From positions 58,957,630 to 59,021,629 of the forward strand of contig OY747706.1 in NCBI GenBank assembly GCA_963556495.2: 64,000 bases of DNA, read 5' to 3'. Under the pieces are notes generated by a model. It saw only the letters and a program-made list of their open reading frames with translations, was not told where the DNA came from and did no database searches. The DNA is from Valencia hispanica (taxonomy: Eukaryota; Chordata; Actinopteri; Cyprinodontiformes; Valenciidae). This document shows, one piece after another, positions 10,454 to 20,530 of the stretch (positions are counted from its first letter, which is position 1; every line of letters begins with the position of its first letter). The position numbers and the translations under genes were made by a program.

Positions 10454-10459
10454 AATAAA
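10454..10459 (+). terminator. Poly(A) signal AATAAA of the Zisupton-like gene
   Basis: AATAAA lies 29 bp after the stop codon of the last exon, a plausible very short 3' UTR. Confidence 0.5.
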
Positions 10460-10469
10460 GTTTCATGTT

Positions 10470-10980
10470 TGTGTAGCCTGTCTTTGTTGGAGTCTCTTCT
10501 CATTACAGACAGTGTGCACACTGGAATGAATGGCAGCCGTAGTGGCAACCTCTGTCGGTCGCCAGAAGTGACGTTCCAGGCAGCAAATGCCTCTAATTTC
10601 TGTGGCCGTGGCACCCAGAAGCTGCCACCGGAAGTGCCACTCCGACCTGCCATAAATGCCATGACAAGAATAATATTAATTTGTTGAAAATAATAATAAA
10701 TGCATTAAAGCTCCTAATTGAGTAACACTGTATATGAACCGATTGCCTGGGAAATGTATTTTTATATATTTTATTTTGTTGTAACTGTTAATAATAAAAA
10801 GTTGTTGTCTGGTTTTCTGAGCATCAATAATTATAATCAATAATTTAATATTAATATAATTATTGATGACGTTTGAGTTTGACCTGTTTATTAAAAATAT
10901 AGGGGCACCAATCTCATAAATTAGATCATTTTAATTAAACCAGACTGTCAGTCTCTCTGAAAAGGCGTAAAACAAACTTC
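10470..10980. other. Unassigned flank
   Basis: A short CpG-containing stretch (10,520-10,650) and AT-rich DNA. The right subterminal repeat of the Zisupton-like element would be expected here but was not identified. Confidence 0.4.
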
Positions 10981-11135
10981 ACAGCACACACTGAAATAGC
11001 ACAGGAAACTTCTTGTTACTAAAGGGAATTTACTAATGAAATTGGTCAACCTTACAGATTGCATTTCATTCATAATTTCCATCTATTCTAATGCATGCAA
11101 AAATATAGAGCAAAGTTAACGTTGAGGGAAGGGGG

Positions 11136-11210
11136 CGTGTGTGTGTGTGGGGGGGGGGGGGGTGGTGGTGGGGGGGGTGGGACAATGAGCGAATGAGGGG
11201 GGGGTTCAGC
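11136..11210 (+). repeat. G-rich tract with 14-G run
   Basis: A GTGTGT stretch followed by 14 consecutive G (11,149-11,162), then G-runs separated by single T, then another run of 8 G. It can form G-quadruplex in principle. Confidence 0.8.
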
Positions 11211-11992
11211 TCACCCCCTCAGTGCAATAAATAACTCAAGCCTTATCAATTGGTGCGATCGGTTCACAAAGAAAGACAAAGGAAGACCGCATGGCAATTC
11301 AAAAAAGGCTAGTTTCATTAGCAATGGTGGCTTGGACAAAGGAAACGGGGTGACGGAGAAAGGGGATCAATTGAGGCCACGTGACCTGTCTAAAACACGC
11401 GCCGACCGCAGCGGACAATAAACAAGTCAGGAAATAATACAATATAATATACTGCTTCTGGTTGCAACCAAAGTCAAATAATAAAACACAAAAAGCGTGC
11501 ACATTCAGGGTCGGTGTACAGCGACAGACGACCAAGAATAACAGTGGTTGACAAGTTGACAGACTTATTTGAACCAACAGAAAACGGATATTAACCGTTA
11601 GACCTAATTCTCCACTATCCAGACCAAAGATATGAACCAGTTTAATCCTACTTGGTGGGGGCAGCTCTCCACAGTCCACAACGAAGAACGTAGAAAGTGT
11701 CCAGTTTAAAGGAGCGGTTTGCGCAAAACCGAGGTCAGAAAAGCGGACGTCCGACTTTTAGGCGCTGAGGGACTCAGGGCCGGTTTCAATAGAGCTCAGA
11801 TGGCCAGCGGACTACCTGGTTACCCGTACAGGAAAGTCCGTTTGCTCGGCCGATTCACTTCGAAGTTTAAAAGGGAAGTTCTTCCTGGTCCAGCAGGTTT
11901 GAACAGAAAAAGGGAAAATGCTAGCAGTGGATTAAAGCGTCTCCTAACGGCACCGCTTGGGGACCAAAAGACGAAGATTTCAATCTTCGCGC

Positions 11993-12113
11993 TGCTTTTA
12001 TCAACTCTGTGATGTCATCACTGGCCACAGACCAATGAGAATGGGTCGAGGGCAGCGCAATGGGTGCTGGGAGATGCAGTTTGTTCAGTGGAAGGATGCT
12101 GGGAGATGCAGTT
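11993..12113 (-). promoter_or_regulatory. Promoter-like cluster of R1 (SBS x2, CCAAT, CRE, TATA)
   Basis: Read on the minus strand, two copies of an ACTGCATCTCCCAGCA-type box (12,093-12,113 and 12,062-12,082) resemble the ZNF143/STAF consensus ACTACAATTCCCAGCATGC. They are followed by a CCAAT box (12,031-12,039, CCAAT on the plus strand), a palindromic TGATGTCATCA CRE-like site (12,010-12,020) and TGATAAAAGC (11,993-12,003). The order and spacing are those of a vertebrate pol II promoter. Activity is inferred only. Confidence 0.5.
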
Positions 12114-12311
12114 CGTTCAGTAAAGGCCATAGACTCAACAATTTATTTAATTCATATCTTATTTTTCACTTTATTATTTTTAATATTTGGCACCTAGAGG
12201 CTCAAGTAGTGCTCGCTGCAGAACCACAAAGGCGGAGCTGCACCAGAAGGTGGAGCTGCACCAGAGGCAGCACCGCCCAGCAGAGTCAGCCCAGCCCCGA
12301 TGATCCGCCAT

Positions 12312-12312
<1 letters not shown>

Positions 12313-12375
<63 letters not shown>

Positions 12376-12410
12376 TCCTTTATTTGTCCCACATTTGGGG
12401 AAATTCCAGC
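12313..12410 (-). repeat. Retroposon 3' tail with GATA/TATC microsatellite
   Basis: (GATA)n from 12,313 to 12,376 adjoins TCCTTTATTTGTCCCACATT. Read on the minus strand this is a LINE or SINE 3' end (GGGACAAATAAAGGACTATC) with a (TATC)n tail. The body is not recognisable beyond about 12,430. Confidence 0.6.
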
Positions 12411-12429
12411 TGTTACAGCAGCAGTAAAA

Positions 12430-13322
12430 GGTCAAAGATTTAAGAAGAAATAATGCTCTATATGCTGTAAAGCATATAGCCTACACATCTATATTGATAA
12501 TAACTGTAATAATAACAGTAATAATACGTAAATAAATAACTATAAATAATGAATAATGATAATAAGGAAATAATGAAGTAAATTGTAAAAAAAATTTCAT
12601 ACTGTACTCTCACATTACTTATAGGCCTATATACATATATATATATATATATACATAGTATTTCATTTCTAACAATAATAAATGAGCTAATTATATGGCA
12701 AATGATCTAATTAAATGAGTTTTAGTTTTTTGGTTTGTTTGTTTGTTTTTGTAACAACGATGTAACTTCCGAAGCCGGCATTCAATAATCATTACAAAAA
12801 CTTACAAATATGATAAGATGTAGATGTATCTGATTTTCAGTTGAAGACTATGAATATTCTTATCATGATACTCTGGTTTTAAATGCACCCCTAGATGTAG
12901 TTTGAATATAACAAATAAACACAGATTCATGGATATTTGGCTTGTGTATCATTTCACGTTTACTGATTAACTTATTTAAGAACTTATCACAGAACATCCT
13001 GTTTTGTAACAAGATGATTCCCTACAAGTAAACCAAAAGAAGTGTCTCTAACCCATGAATCTTAATGTTCAGATTCAGCACCAGCTTGTATTTAAACATT
13101 CATCTTCATAATCATGTTCACATTTTAAACACCAGCAGACCAAGACTAACTGACATGAGTTATTTAGATGTTTTATGTGATTATGTTATTGTTTGAAATG
13201 AAATACCATCCAATGAAACGGCTTTATTCATGATTCAATTATTCAGTGTATCATGACGTATTTAGTCAATTTCACCTGAGCACTGAATGTTCCCAACTCA
13301 AGAGTAATGTCAGTGTGTGTGC

Positions 13323-13336
<14 letters not shown>
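12430..13336. other. AT-rich DNA, nothing recognised
   Basis: Only short AT repeats (such as 12,635-12,651) and no supported exon. Confidence 0.5.

Positions 13337-13392
<56 letters not shown>
13313..13392. repeat. GT/TA microsatellite
   Basis: A GTGTGT run passes into about 28 TA units. Confidence 0.95.
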
Positions 13393-13394
<2 letters not shown>

Positions 13395-13798
13395 CACAGA
13401 TGTTCTTTGGGATTTAGTTTTACACTCCTGGTGTATAAATCCCTGCTTTGTATTTATCCAACACACTCCAGTTGTGCTTTACAGCCGTAGAGCAGGCGGT
13501 TATTATTGGGTCTGGAAATTTTTTCATTTGTAGGTTAGATCTACAACAATGGAACAATTAAATTCCCTTTTTGTTTGGTTATGTTTCTGTAATCCAGGTA
13601 AACACTATCTAACAATATAACAGTCCTCAGGACCTTATTGGCCTCACCTCAAAGTCAACACCTTTCAGAGTCCATTCCAGTTTGTTTATCATAATGTTCT
13701 TGGAGTTGAGGACACCATCATCTTCCTGCTTCAGAGAACCCACTCTTATCTGGACCAATCAGGCAGCACTTTGAGGATCATGTTCTTTTATTTTTCCT

Positions 13799-14035
13799 GT
13801 GTTTTTGAAACAGTTCAGCTGCTGCTATCCAAGAAGCTTCATAAATGTGGATAACTCCACAGCCATCTGGACGTATGACTTCTTTACAGATCAGTGTGAA
13901 ACTGAAAGACTGTGTCTCTTGATATGGTTGTCAGCAACACAGGAGCAACACAGGGGACTGTACTCTCCCCAGTTCTCTTCACACTCTACACCTCAGACTT
14001 CCAGTAAAACTAAGCGACTCCAGGAGGAACAGGAG
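13799..14035 (+). pseudogene. LINE reverse-transcriptase fragment
   Basis: After a degraded stretch ('IWTYDFFTDQCETERLCLL') the other frame reads 'QGTVLSPVLFTLYTSDFQ' at about 13,945-14,000. This is the conserved G-x-P-Q-G-x-x-L-S-P-x-L-F-x-x-Y box of non-LTR reverse transcriptases (Rex1-like wording). No more of the element is seen on either side. The flanks 13,393-13,798 and 14,040-14,530 hold nothing recognised. Confidence 0.5.
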
Positions 14036-14540
14036 TAAACAAAGTAAAATACCTGCTTCAGCTGGTAATGGGCTAGACTGGATATAAACTGAGCAATATT
14101 GCTATTTGTTGGGGCCGATTGTCCAAAAAAGAATGCTATAATAGCTGTGAAAACAATGAATGATTCTTCACGCCCTCCAACACGAAACAGTGAGGAAACA
14201 ACAGTATTCAGGCAGAAGTCTTCTTCTGGAACATCTCATCAACTGTCAATCAATCATGATTTTTCCTTAAAAAACAAGATAAAAACTACCCCCAAAAAAA
14301 CCACACCCTGTTAAAACATTGCAATTTTCTTCAGGAATTAATCAAGTTTTCACAACACCATCACACTAAAAGCAATAAGAACTTGACTGTTATTTTTGCA
14401 GTACACTTTATTATTCTCAATTACTTTATCATTGAAACTGAACAAAACAAAACAAAACAACAAATAAATCAAAAGGAGTCTGGAGGTTATGAAATGAAAA
14501 GGATTGCCTCTGGCCATCATCAGCTCAGCTGTGAGACATG

Positions 14541-15114
14541 TCACTCATCCAGGATGCTTATCAGGATCTGAAAAACAATTAAATGACTCATTCATACCTT
14601 GTTATGCTTTACAGAATGCACCTTTTATACATTCCAGAGGAATGAAATATAGACCACAACTGCCTTATAATCTCCTCCCATTTCCCAAGCAAGCTAGTGA
14701 CCATCTTACCTCAGGGAGCATCAGGTCCAGCAGCCTTATCTCCCCTCTCCTTATCCTGGCTCCAACACCAGTGATCTCCTCTATCACCCTCAAAAGCTCA
14801 AATATCTGATTAAAAGTAAAAATCAATCAATCCATCTATTATGCCATACATAACATGTGACTGATGACATTTTTATCTACCCGCTGGTCACTGACATTCA
14901 GTGTCCTCAGCTTTAAATGTTGCTTTAGACTGACAGATGTTAAGGGGTTCAGCCACAGGAAGAGTCTGTTGGAACGCACCTTTCCTTTCATGAGAACTTC
15001 ATGTAATGTCTGACAGTAAAGGATTAAGGGTCAACGTTTAATTGACGAGAGAGAATGTAATTAGTAACAGCAGAATTGAAAACACTGCTAAGATCCCACC
15101 TTTCTCCACAACAT
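14541..15114 (-). CDS. Candidate small four-exon gene, 55 codons
   Basis: Four minus-strand blocks have consensus splice sites and all join in phase 0. Exon 1 codes from an ATG at 15,114 to 15,100 and ends GAAAG/GTGGGA. Exon 2 is 15,009-14,980 (TTTACTGTCAG acceptor, AAAG/GTGCGT donor). Exon 3 is 14,805-14,710 (TTTTAATCAG, CTGAG/GTAAGA). Exon 4 is 14,567-14,541 (GTTTTTCAG, stop TGA). Exons 2 and 3 are open in only this one frame. The product would be helical with charged stretches such as 'IFELLRVIEEI' and 'RIRRGEIRLLDLML', ending 'ILISILDE'. I do not recognise the family. Introns of 90, 174 and 142 bp are usual for fish. It could instead be the 3' end of a larger gene whose upstream exons (15.2-15.6 kb) I could not join in frame. 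Confidence 0.4.
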
Positions 15115-15119
15115 CTACG

Positions 15120-15800
15120 ATCCTGCAGATCAGAGAAGACAATAAAAACAAAAATAAAAATAAAAAGGACTGCCACCAGTTAGTTACCAGTTACAGGACA
15201 TGATTTTAGACAGCAGAAAGATAACTTTTTCACATGACTTGTGAGAACAGCTAGGATTTGCTGTCTCTCACGCTCTGAAGCTGGCATTTTTGCATTGTGT
15301 TTAAACATTCATGAGTATTTTCATAAGTGCAGGATTTTGCTGTACTTTATTTATTTTTTTTATGTGACACTAAACAGGTTTTATTGACAAGAACAATAGT
15401 GTGATACCTTGGCCTGTCTTCCACATCTGTGAATCCACAGATGAATGAGTCTTTTTTAAGATTCATACATCTTCCAGCATAATCTTTGCTAATGCGCTGT
15501 TTCCCGACAGCCCAGGTTGCATTTTATGATTACAAAATCTAAAATGAAAAAAGAACGGATCTGATAAACTGTCTTGTGTACAGTGATGCTTCATGCAAAG
15601 TAGCACAACAGATTTCACCCAATACCAGCCCAAGTACTTTGTGAAAAGTATATGCCTTTGCATTATATGTTATTTATTGCTAATTAAAAAAAAGAAAAAC
15701 TGTCATAAAATAAATGACTAAATATTTATTTTGGCAAAAAGTATTGTGGTGGAAAATTGTTATGTAATTAGGAATTAAGTGTATATTCTCTGTTTAGTGA
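15120..15800. other. Unassigned, weak minus-strand exon candidates
   Basis: A minus-strand block near 15,478-15,535 ('MQPGLSGNSALAKIMLED' before GTATGA) and another near 15,225-15,285 ('MPASERERQQILAVL') look exon-like, but their phases do not fit the gene candidate downstream. The rest is AT-rich. Confidence 0.25.
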
Positions 15801-15816
15801 ATGCATCTAGGGTAAG

Positions 15817-16130
15817 ATGACAAGGTTATTGTTCCAACTTAATGTTTATGATAAAGATGTGTCAGGTCACCAGAGAGACAGACGCCGGGGCAGTAAGATA
15901 ACAGTCTGGCCTTCGGATGAGCTGTTTTATGCGTTGCTATCAGACTCGCATGAACCAGTTCTCCAGAGGCTGGGCATGAAGGTTGGAGAAGACGTCTACA
16001 GAGATAAACAGTGATTGCTGAATACTATTGAAGCGGTTCATTAGAAAGGTTGGTTAGGGTGATGCACGAGTAACTCTGTCCCCTCCATGTTCTGGTCAGA
16101 CATGTTTGTAATAAATACTTAAACGCCTTC
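15817..16130 (+). other. Unidentified ORF plus AATAAA, possible LTR fragment
   Basis: A 65-codon open frame ('VYDKDVSGHQRDRRRGSKI', 'VWPSDELFYALLSD') is followed after 90 bp by GTAATAAATACTTAAACG. The fragment stops abruptly where a minus-strand LINE begins at about 16,137. It may be the pol end or LTR of an LTR retrotransposon, but no diagnostic motif is present. Confidence 0.25.
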
Positions 16131-16136
16131 TGGGAC

Positions 16137-17250
16137 TCAGTCTTCTTTATTATGGAAACCCTGAGATACTTTTTTGCCATAACAGTACCCTTCTTTGTAA
16201 GCATGCTGAAAATCAGAAAAAATATAACTTACACCAAAGAATTGTTGAATCTGTTTGAACACCACTCCCTCCATCAACATACCCAGAGCTGGTAAGATAC
16301 TAATCGACCTACTGTTTTGCCCTGTCAGTGGCTCTGTTGTATTTTTAGACAAAGAGATATCTTTTAAAATCTTCCATAAAGCCGGATAGAGACATTTGTC
16401 AAAGCATAAATACAAAATGTCACATAAAGGCTTGATTATTAATTTAGCTGCAATCTTTGGAAGTGTCGCTTCCATATGATCAATTTCACAAGGCTTGTTG
16501 CAGTTAACATTTAATAGCAGCTTTTCCATTTCATCTTTCTCAACATGTTTAAAAAGAAAATCGCAATCTTTGTCATACATTATTTTATTTGTGATCATAT
16601 TTTCTGACTATTTTCTAGTTGCCTACTTACTAGAGGCATCGCATCTGTGATTGCTCTAACTTTGCCTTGGTAGAAATCATTAAAGTAGCTTGCGATTTCA
16701 AAAGGTCTATTTATAAATGTCCCATCCATCTCAATAAATGATCCTGTTTTACTCGTTTGACTTCTACCCATAAGTTCATTAGTTGTCCTCCATAATTGTT
16801 TACCATGTTTACCACACTGCTGAAATTTAATTCGATAGTATTGTTTTTTCTTTTGCCTATTAAATTTTGTTACTTATAAGCTTCACAGTCTGCATGCCTA
16901 CCTGATACTACAGCAACTCTTTTCATTTAATCCCTAACTTTCATACTTTGTTGCAGATCAACATCCAGCCATGGTGACTGGTTAAGTCTTACAAATACTC
17001 TCCTTATTGGAGCATGTTTATCACATACTGCTGAAAATAATTTACAAAAGTTTCCAAAGTCTAGAGTTAACTCTGCATGTGTGTGACTTAATGCTTCCTC
17101 CCACTGTATATTCTTCACATGACTTAAATACATTTATACATTCTCCTGTAAATTACCTTCGGCCCTGCCCTAGGAATTTTTGTTCTACAAACCAGGGCAA
17201 TGACAATTATGATCACTGAAACCTGCTGGTACTGATGTAATATTGAAACA
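16137..17250 (-). pseudogene. LINE fragment: endonuclease end and RT start
   Basis: Read on the minus strand, from about 17,250 down: 'TSGFSDHNCHCPG' (the SDH box of an AP-type endonuclease), 'ALSHTHAELTLDFGNF', 'DKHAPIRRVFVRLNQSPW', then after breaks the RT N-terminus 'ILPALGMLMEGVVFKQIQQF' and 'IFSDFQHAYKEG'. The element is cut at 16,137 before the catalytic RT boxes. Several frameshifts are present. The clade is a jockey-group LINE by wording, not determined further. Confidence 0.6.
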
Positions 17251-17264
17251 CTTTTCAGCACAAT

Positions 17265-17549
17265 TTGGAAAATATCTATAAAATTGGATTCATGATAATT
17301 GGGTTTCTGCTGTTTGGCTTGGGTGGACTCCTGATGTATTGCAAAGAGAAGAAGCAGTCAGAAGTAATTGACAAGCATTTGCAGCTTCAAGAAGGATTAT
17401 GGCGTGCTGTAAACACTCAGACTAATGCGCTGAACGAGCAAAACCGTAAACTGGATCCTATGACTGGCAAACAGGATGCGGTGGAGGGACTCGTACGCGA
17501 TGTGGGAAACAACTTGGAGTTGTTTCTCAGCCGGGCTGATGGAAATTGA
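17265..17549 (+). CDS. 94-aa ORF with one N-terminal membrane segment
   Basis: The frame has a short N-terminus, one hydrophobic segment at residues 8-25 ('IGFMIIGFLLFGLGGLLMY'), a basic stop-transfer 'CKEKKQ', and a hydrophilic helical C-terminal part rich in Gln and Asn ('NTQTNALNEQNRKLD'). That would make a small membrane-anchored protein with a possible coiled coil. I do not recognise the family. No splice sites or promoter mark it. It lies directly upstream of the minus-strand LINE and may belong to another mobile element. Confidence 0.3.
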   Translation: MENIYKIGFMIIGFLLFGLGGLLMYCKEKKQSEVIDKHLQLQEGLWRAVNTQTNALNEQNRKLDPMTGKQDAVEGLVRDVGNNLELFLSRADGN

Positions 17550-18000
17550 GCCCTTATTCGGATGTTTGGAGCGCAACTGTGGCTATGAGACTATTGAAAA
17601 AAACTTTAAGGCTGAAAAGTGCTCCAGCCTGAACTAAAAATGCTATCTGAATTGGAACCCGGTGCAGCCTTGGAAGGCTAGACACCACAAACTCCCCCTG
17701 CGAAGAGAAGAATGTAAACAGACGCTCCTACTCCCACACCATCCCCCGTCTTTACATGAGTCTGCGAGCTCTGCTGAGGGAGAGCTCACAGTCTCACCTA
17801 CTTACTGACGCACACACATACACACACACAGACTTTCACGCCACAACTACAGAAACACACGCTCCTCGAGTTCAATTTCCTCCCTGTTAACCTTACAGTC
17901 TCCTGCCCCCTCTTCGGACAGTGAAAGGATGGGCGCGCTTTGAATGGGTGCGACCGGTTTCTCTGTGCAGAGGGTTCCCGAACCCCCCCCCCCCCCGTTC
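17550..18000. other. Unassigned GC-richer flank with 14-C run
   Basis: Contains a CACACA stretch (17,812-17,830) and a poly(C) run (17,983-17,996). No coding evidence. It looks repetitive in style but I could not match it elsewhere in the window. Confidence 0.4.
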
Positions 18001-18319
18001 CATTTGTGTTCTCATATGTTATGACCGATACTACAGATGTTTAAGTCAGCTAAATGTAATCCTCTACTGTTTAAATTATTATCAAATTTAAACACCCACA
18101 CAATAAATTAATAAAGCCAAAATTGAAAGAAAATATTTGACACTAATACATAACGATGAGATTACCAATTTATCCAACTCTTCCATGCTTCAAATACTCA
18201 GAACTTTAGTCTCCCATTTATCTTGACATAAACCCTACAGTTGGAAGTCGATGTGGCCTGAATTTTTCCTTGTTTCTTTAGATAACTCGCTCTTCTGGCC
18301 AAGTCTGCATTCATTTTTG

Positions 18320-18846
18320 AAAGGTGCTCATTAATATAACCATGTGTCCCCCCTGGACAGTCCCCTGGGGTTCTCCTCCCTGCTCATCTCTTGGGGGATG
18401 TGGTCGGCCCCGCCCGGGTCCGCCTGGGGCTCTGGGGGTCCTTTGGACGTCTTGGCTCCGATCTCCTTCATGTCTGCATCCCTGCTCACACCAGCTATCG
18501 AACACTCTTATGGAGAACCCTTAAATGCACCAGCATGCTCACACACACACATAGGTGTGGGGTCTCTGGTTATCATTACTAGATCTTGATTAATCGGTAC
18601 CATGAGTTTTTCTGTGACATTGTTGTTTTATTTTTATATCCATTTTTTGTGTGATGTGGTTGTGTAGTTCTTAGTTCATGATGTTTTGGTTTGTTTTGTC
18701 GATGTTCCGATTTTTCACACATATACCAAGTGGAGTACTATAGCAAAAGCTGTACTGCTCCGCTTGTGAAAGTAAATCTGTTGGGCTTCTACTTGGTACT
18801 CGGACACCAATTCTGAGCTCCACACTGCCAAACAGGATACGTACAA

Positions 18847-18860
<14 letters not shown>
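18320..18860 (+). mobile_element. GC-rich poly(A) retroposon, short copy
   Basis: The sequence matches the reverse complement of 28,045-28,750: both hold GGATGTGGTCGGCCCCGCC-type wording, the 'tatggagaa' to 'gtggggtctctgg' stretch, CATGAGTTTTTCTGTGAC and the end CTGCCAAACAGGA. It ends in poly(A) of about 20 (18,843-18,863) plus TA repeats, the sign of target-primed reverse transcription. About 230 bp present in the other copy (28,190-28,420) are missing here. This is a 3' UTR-like piece of an unknown LINE, or a SINE. Confidence 0.6.

Positions 18861-18887
<27 letters not shown>
18843..18887. repeat. Poly(A) and TA microsatellite
   Basis: A run of about 20 A passes into TA repeats at the 3' end of the retroposon. 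Confidence 0.9.
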
Positions 18888-18895
<8 letters not shown>

Positions 18896-19009
18896 TTCTT
18901 TGATCTGCTACAGAAACTTGATGAACTTAACATCTTAACTGAACATAAACATCTTTATCAGTTGACCAGTCCCTGAAGGAAATGATGAAAGGTACAGTAG
19001 ACTTTGTAT

Positions 19010-20530
19010 GCTCCATAAATGGTTGAAGAGAAAATCTGATGAAAAATCGATCCCATTTATTAATAACTTTAAAATATTTGGATGTGCAAAGAACTCATTC
19101 AAGGTAAACCAACGTTATATTAACATAGCTGGACTGAGACTCTTGACCTCAAATGTTTTCTGTTATCTGAACAAACACTTAATAAAGCACTCGAGAGCTG
19201 ACCTCGAAGCACGGCCTGTGGATACTATCAGAGAACAAAAACTTCCCCACACACACCAAGTGAATATTACATCAGCAGCACAGACAGATGCACGACCCTC
19301 AGAGATTGACAAAGAACAAACACTTTCACAAGCAGCGAGCAAAGATGTGCATCGCAGAGCAAAGCCTTCTTCAATTTTTCCGATGTCATCACTCATCGAC
19401 ACCTAATGACTCTCCGTTTAGAGATTTCTCAGATAGGCTGAAAGTACAAATTAGAAATGGGTCACAACTAACACAGAAACTTGGACTATATCAAGCCTCT
19501 GGGACTAACGCTGGATGTACTCTGCCCATGCCCCAACTGGTAATAACAGACATCTGATATTGAAATGAACCGGACAGTAATTACACTCCCACCATCTCCC
19601 TGAGGTTGACCAGCCTCCCGGAAAGAATCATTCAAGTCCTTATAAGCAGCAGAAAACAACAAAAAATAAAGCCAAATGCTCTATTATTAAATCAAATCCC
19701 AAATTGATCACCTGCCAGAAGGTTCAGCTAACCAGCCATCCGTAATATGTATCGATTATGACCAATTAAATCATTGTGGGGGACTTCAACATCCATACTG
19801 ACAACAACCAAGATAGAATGGCAAAAATATCAAGTGACACTTCATTACTTCGACTTGAGCCAGCATGTCAAACAACCAACACACAATCGAGTACACACTC
19901 TGGACTTAATTATCAGCAAAGGTTTAAATATATCCGACATCTCTGTAATTGATATTGCATTATCTGACCATTTGTCTATTTTCTTTGAAAGTACAATCTC
20001 TGCTAAAATATCTAGCCACAGTGAGACAACTGTAAAAAAACAGTTTTCACGGGGACAGTTGAAACCTTTAAACGTAATTACCCTCCCACCGCATCCCCCT
20101 CATCTCTCAACTCCAACTCAGTAAACAAGCTGGTAGATAATTTCCTTGTGAAAATCTCAGACATTGATACCATTGCTCCAACTAAAGTGAAAGTAGTCTC
20201 CGGTAGAAAAAAAGTCTCCATGGACAAGGGATCCACTGGTATGTATGTAGTGAAAAAAGGGAGTGTCGATGAGCTGAGATAAAATGGCGGAAAACTAGAC
20301 TCCTGGTTCACTGTGGGATCTACAAAGAGAGACTGAACAGATATCAGTTAACTTTAAAAGATGCTAAAGAAACTTACTTCCCTAAAATAATTAACAGAAA
20401 CATTAATATTGCACTGACTCTGGTTACAACAGTGAAAAGACTAACTAATCCTCCAGTGACAGTAGCCCCTGAACTAAATTCTACCAGGGCCTGCAATGAA
20501 TTTGCCAACTTTTTCACGGCCAAATTGTTC
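19010..20530 (+). pseudogene. L2-b LINE, 5' part with endonuclease fragment
   Basis: From 19,774 the frame reads 'LTQ/LSQHVKQPTHNR'-type wording, 'TLDLIISKGLNISDISVID' and 'LSDHLSIFFES', nearly the same as the endonuclease of L2-b at 43.5-44.1 kb. A spoiled GDFNIH box lies just before it ('GTSTSILT' in a shifted frame). Downstream to 20,530 the pieces 'LTNPPVTVAPELNSTR' and 'FANFF' match the L2-b linker. The 5' part (19,010-19,560) is open but unidentified. The element ends abruptly at the start of L2-a, so it is 3' truncated. Confidence 0.6.

Larger units (their letters stand above)
733..10459 (+). mobile_element. Decayed Zisupton-like (KDZ superfamily) DNA transposon
   Basis: About twenty exon-like blocks in a row on the plus strand, most bounded by AG/GT splice signals, encode in order: a helical N-terminal stretch, two C2H2 zinc fingers, a SWIM-like CxC motif, several CxxC clusters, a long helical core, an Ulp1/C48 SUMO-protease pair of boxes, a PHD-type finger, and an acidic C-terminal exon ending in a stop and AATAAA. 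From established knowledge, Zisupton ('zinc finger SUMO protease transposon') of platyfish is about 11 kb with 24 exons, nucleic-acid-binding motifs and an Ulp1 domain; no other transposon or fish gene known to me joins these parts at this length. Stops and frameshifts in many exons plus several insertions show that this copy is dead. Its subterminal inverted repeats and 8-bp target duplication were not found, so the true ends are unknown. A host gene derived from Zisupton is the main alternative. Confidence 0.75.
10985..12125 (-). mobile_element. R1 repeat, LTR-like, copy 1 (most complete)
   Basis: About 1.1 kb that recurs, diverged, at 27,459-28,035 plus 30,215-30,335 and at 23,977-24,720. 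On the minus strand it begins with a compact pol II promoter layout (two ZNF143/SBS-like boxes, CCAAT box, CRE-like box, TATA-like box) and continues into a non-coding body. A promoter at one end and no conserved frame suggest a solo LTR on the minus strand. I did not find a matching internal region, a clear poly(A) signal or a target duplication, so a non-autonomous element of another class is possible. A G-rich run (11,136-11,210) interrupts it. Confidence 0.5.

Noticed and set aside
11299..11679. 126-codon minus-strand frame in R1
   Set aside because: Not conserved in the R1 copy at 27.5 kb, so probably not coding.
13246..13533. Open frames on both strands through 13.3 kb
   Set aside because: They exist because of the GT/TA microsatellite and have no supporting features.
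17983..17996. Poly(C) run as a regulatory motif
   Set aside because: Isolated homopolymer with no paired element; may also be a sequencing-length artefact.
20078..20311. Minus-strand frame in the L2-b fragment
   Set aside because: Shadow of the plus-strand LINE remnant.
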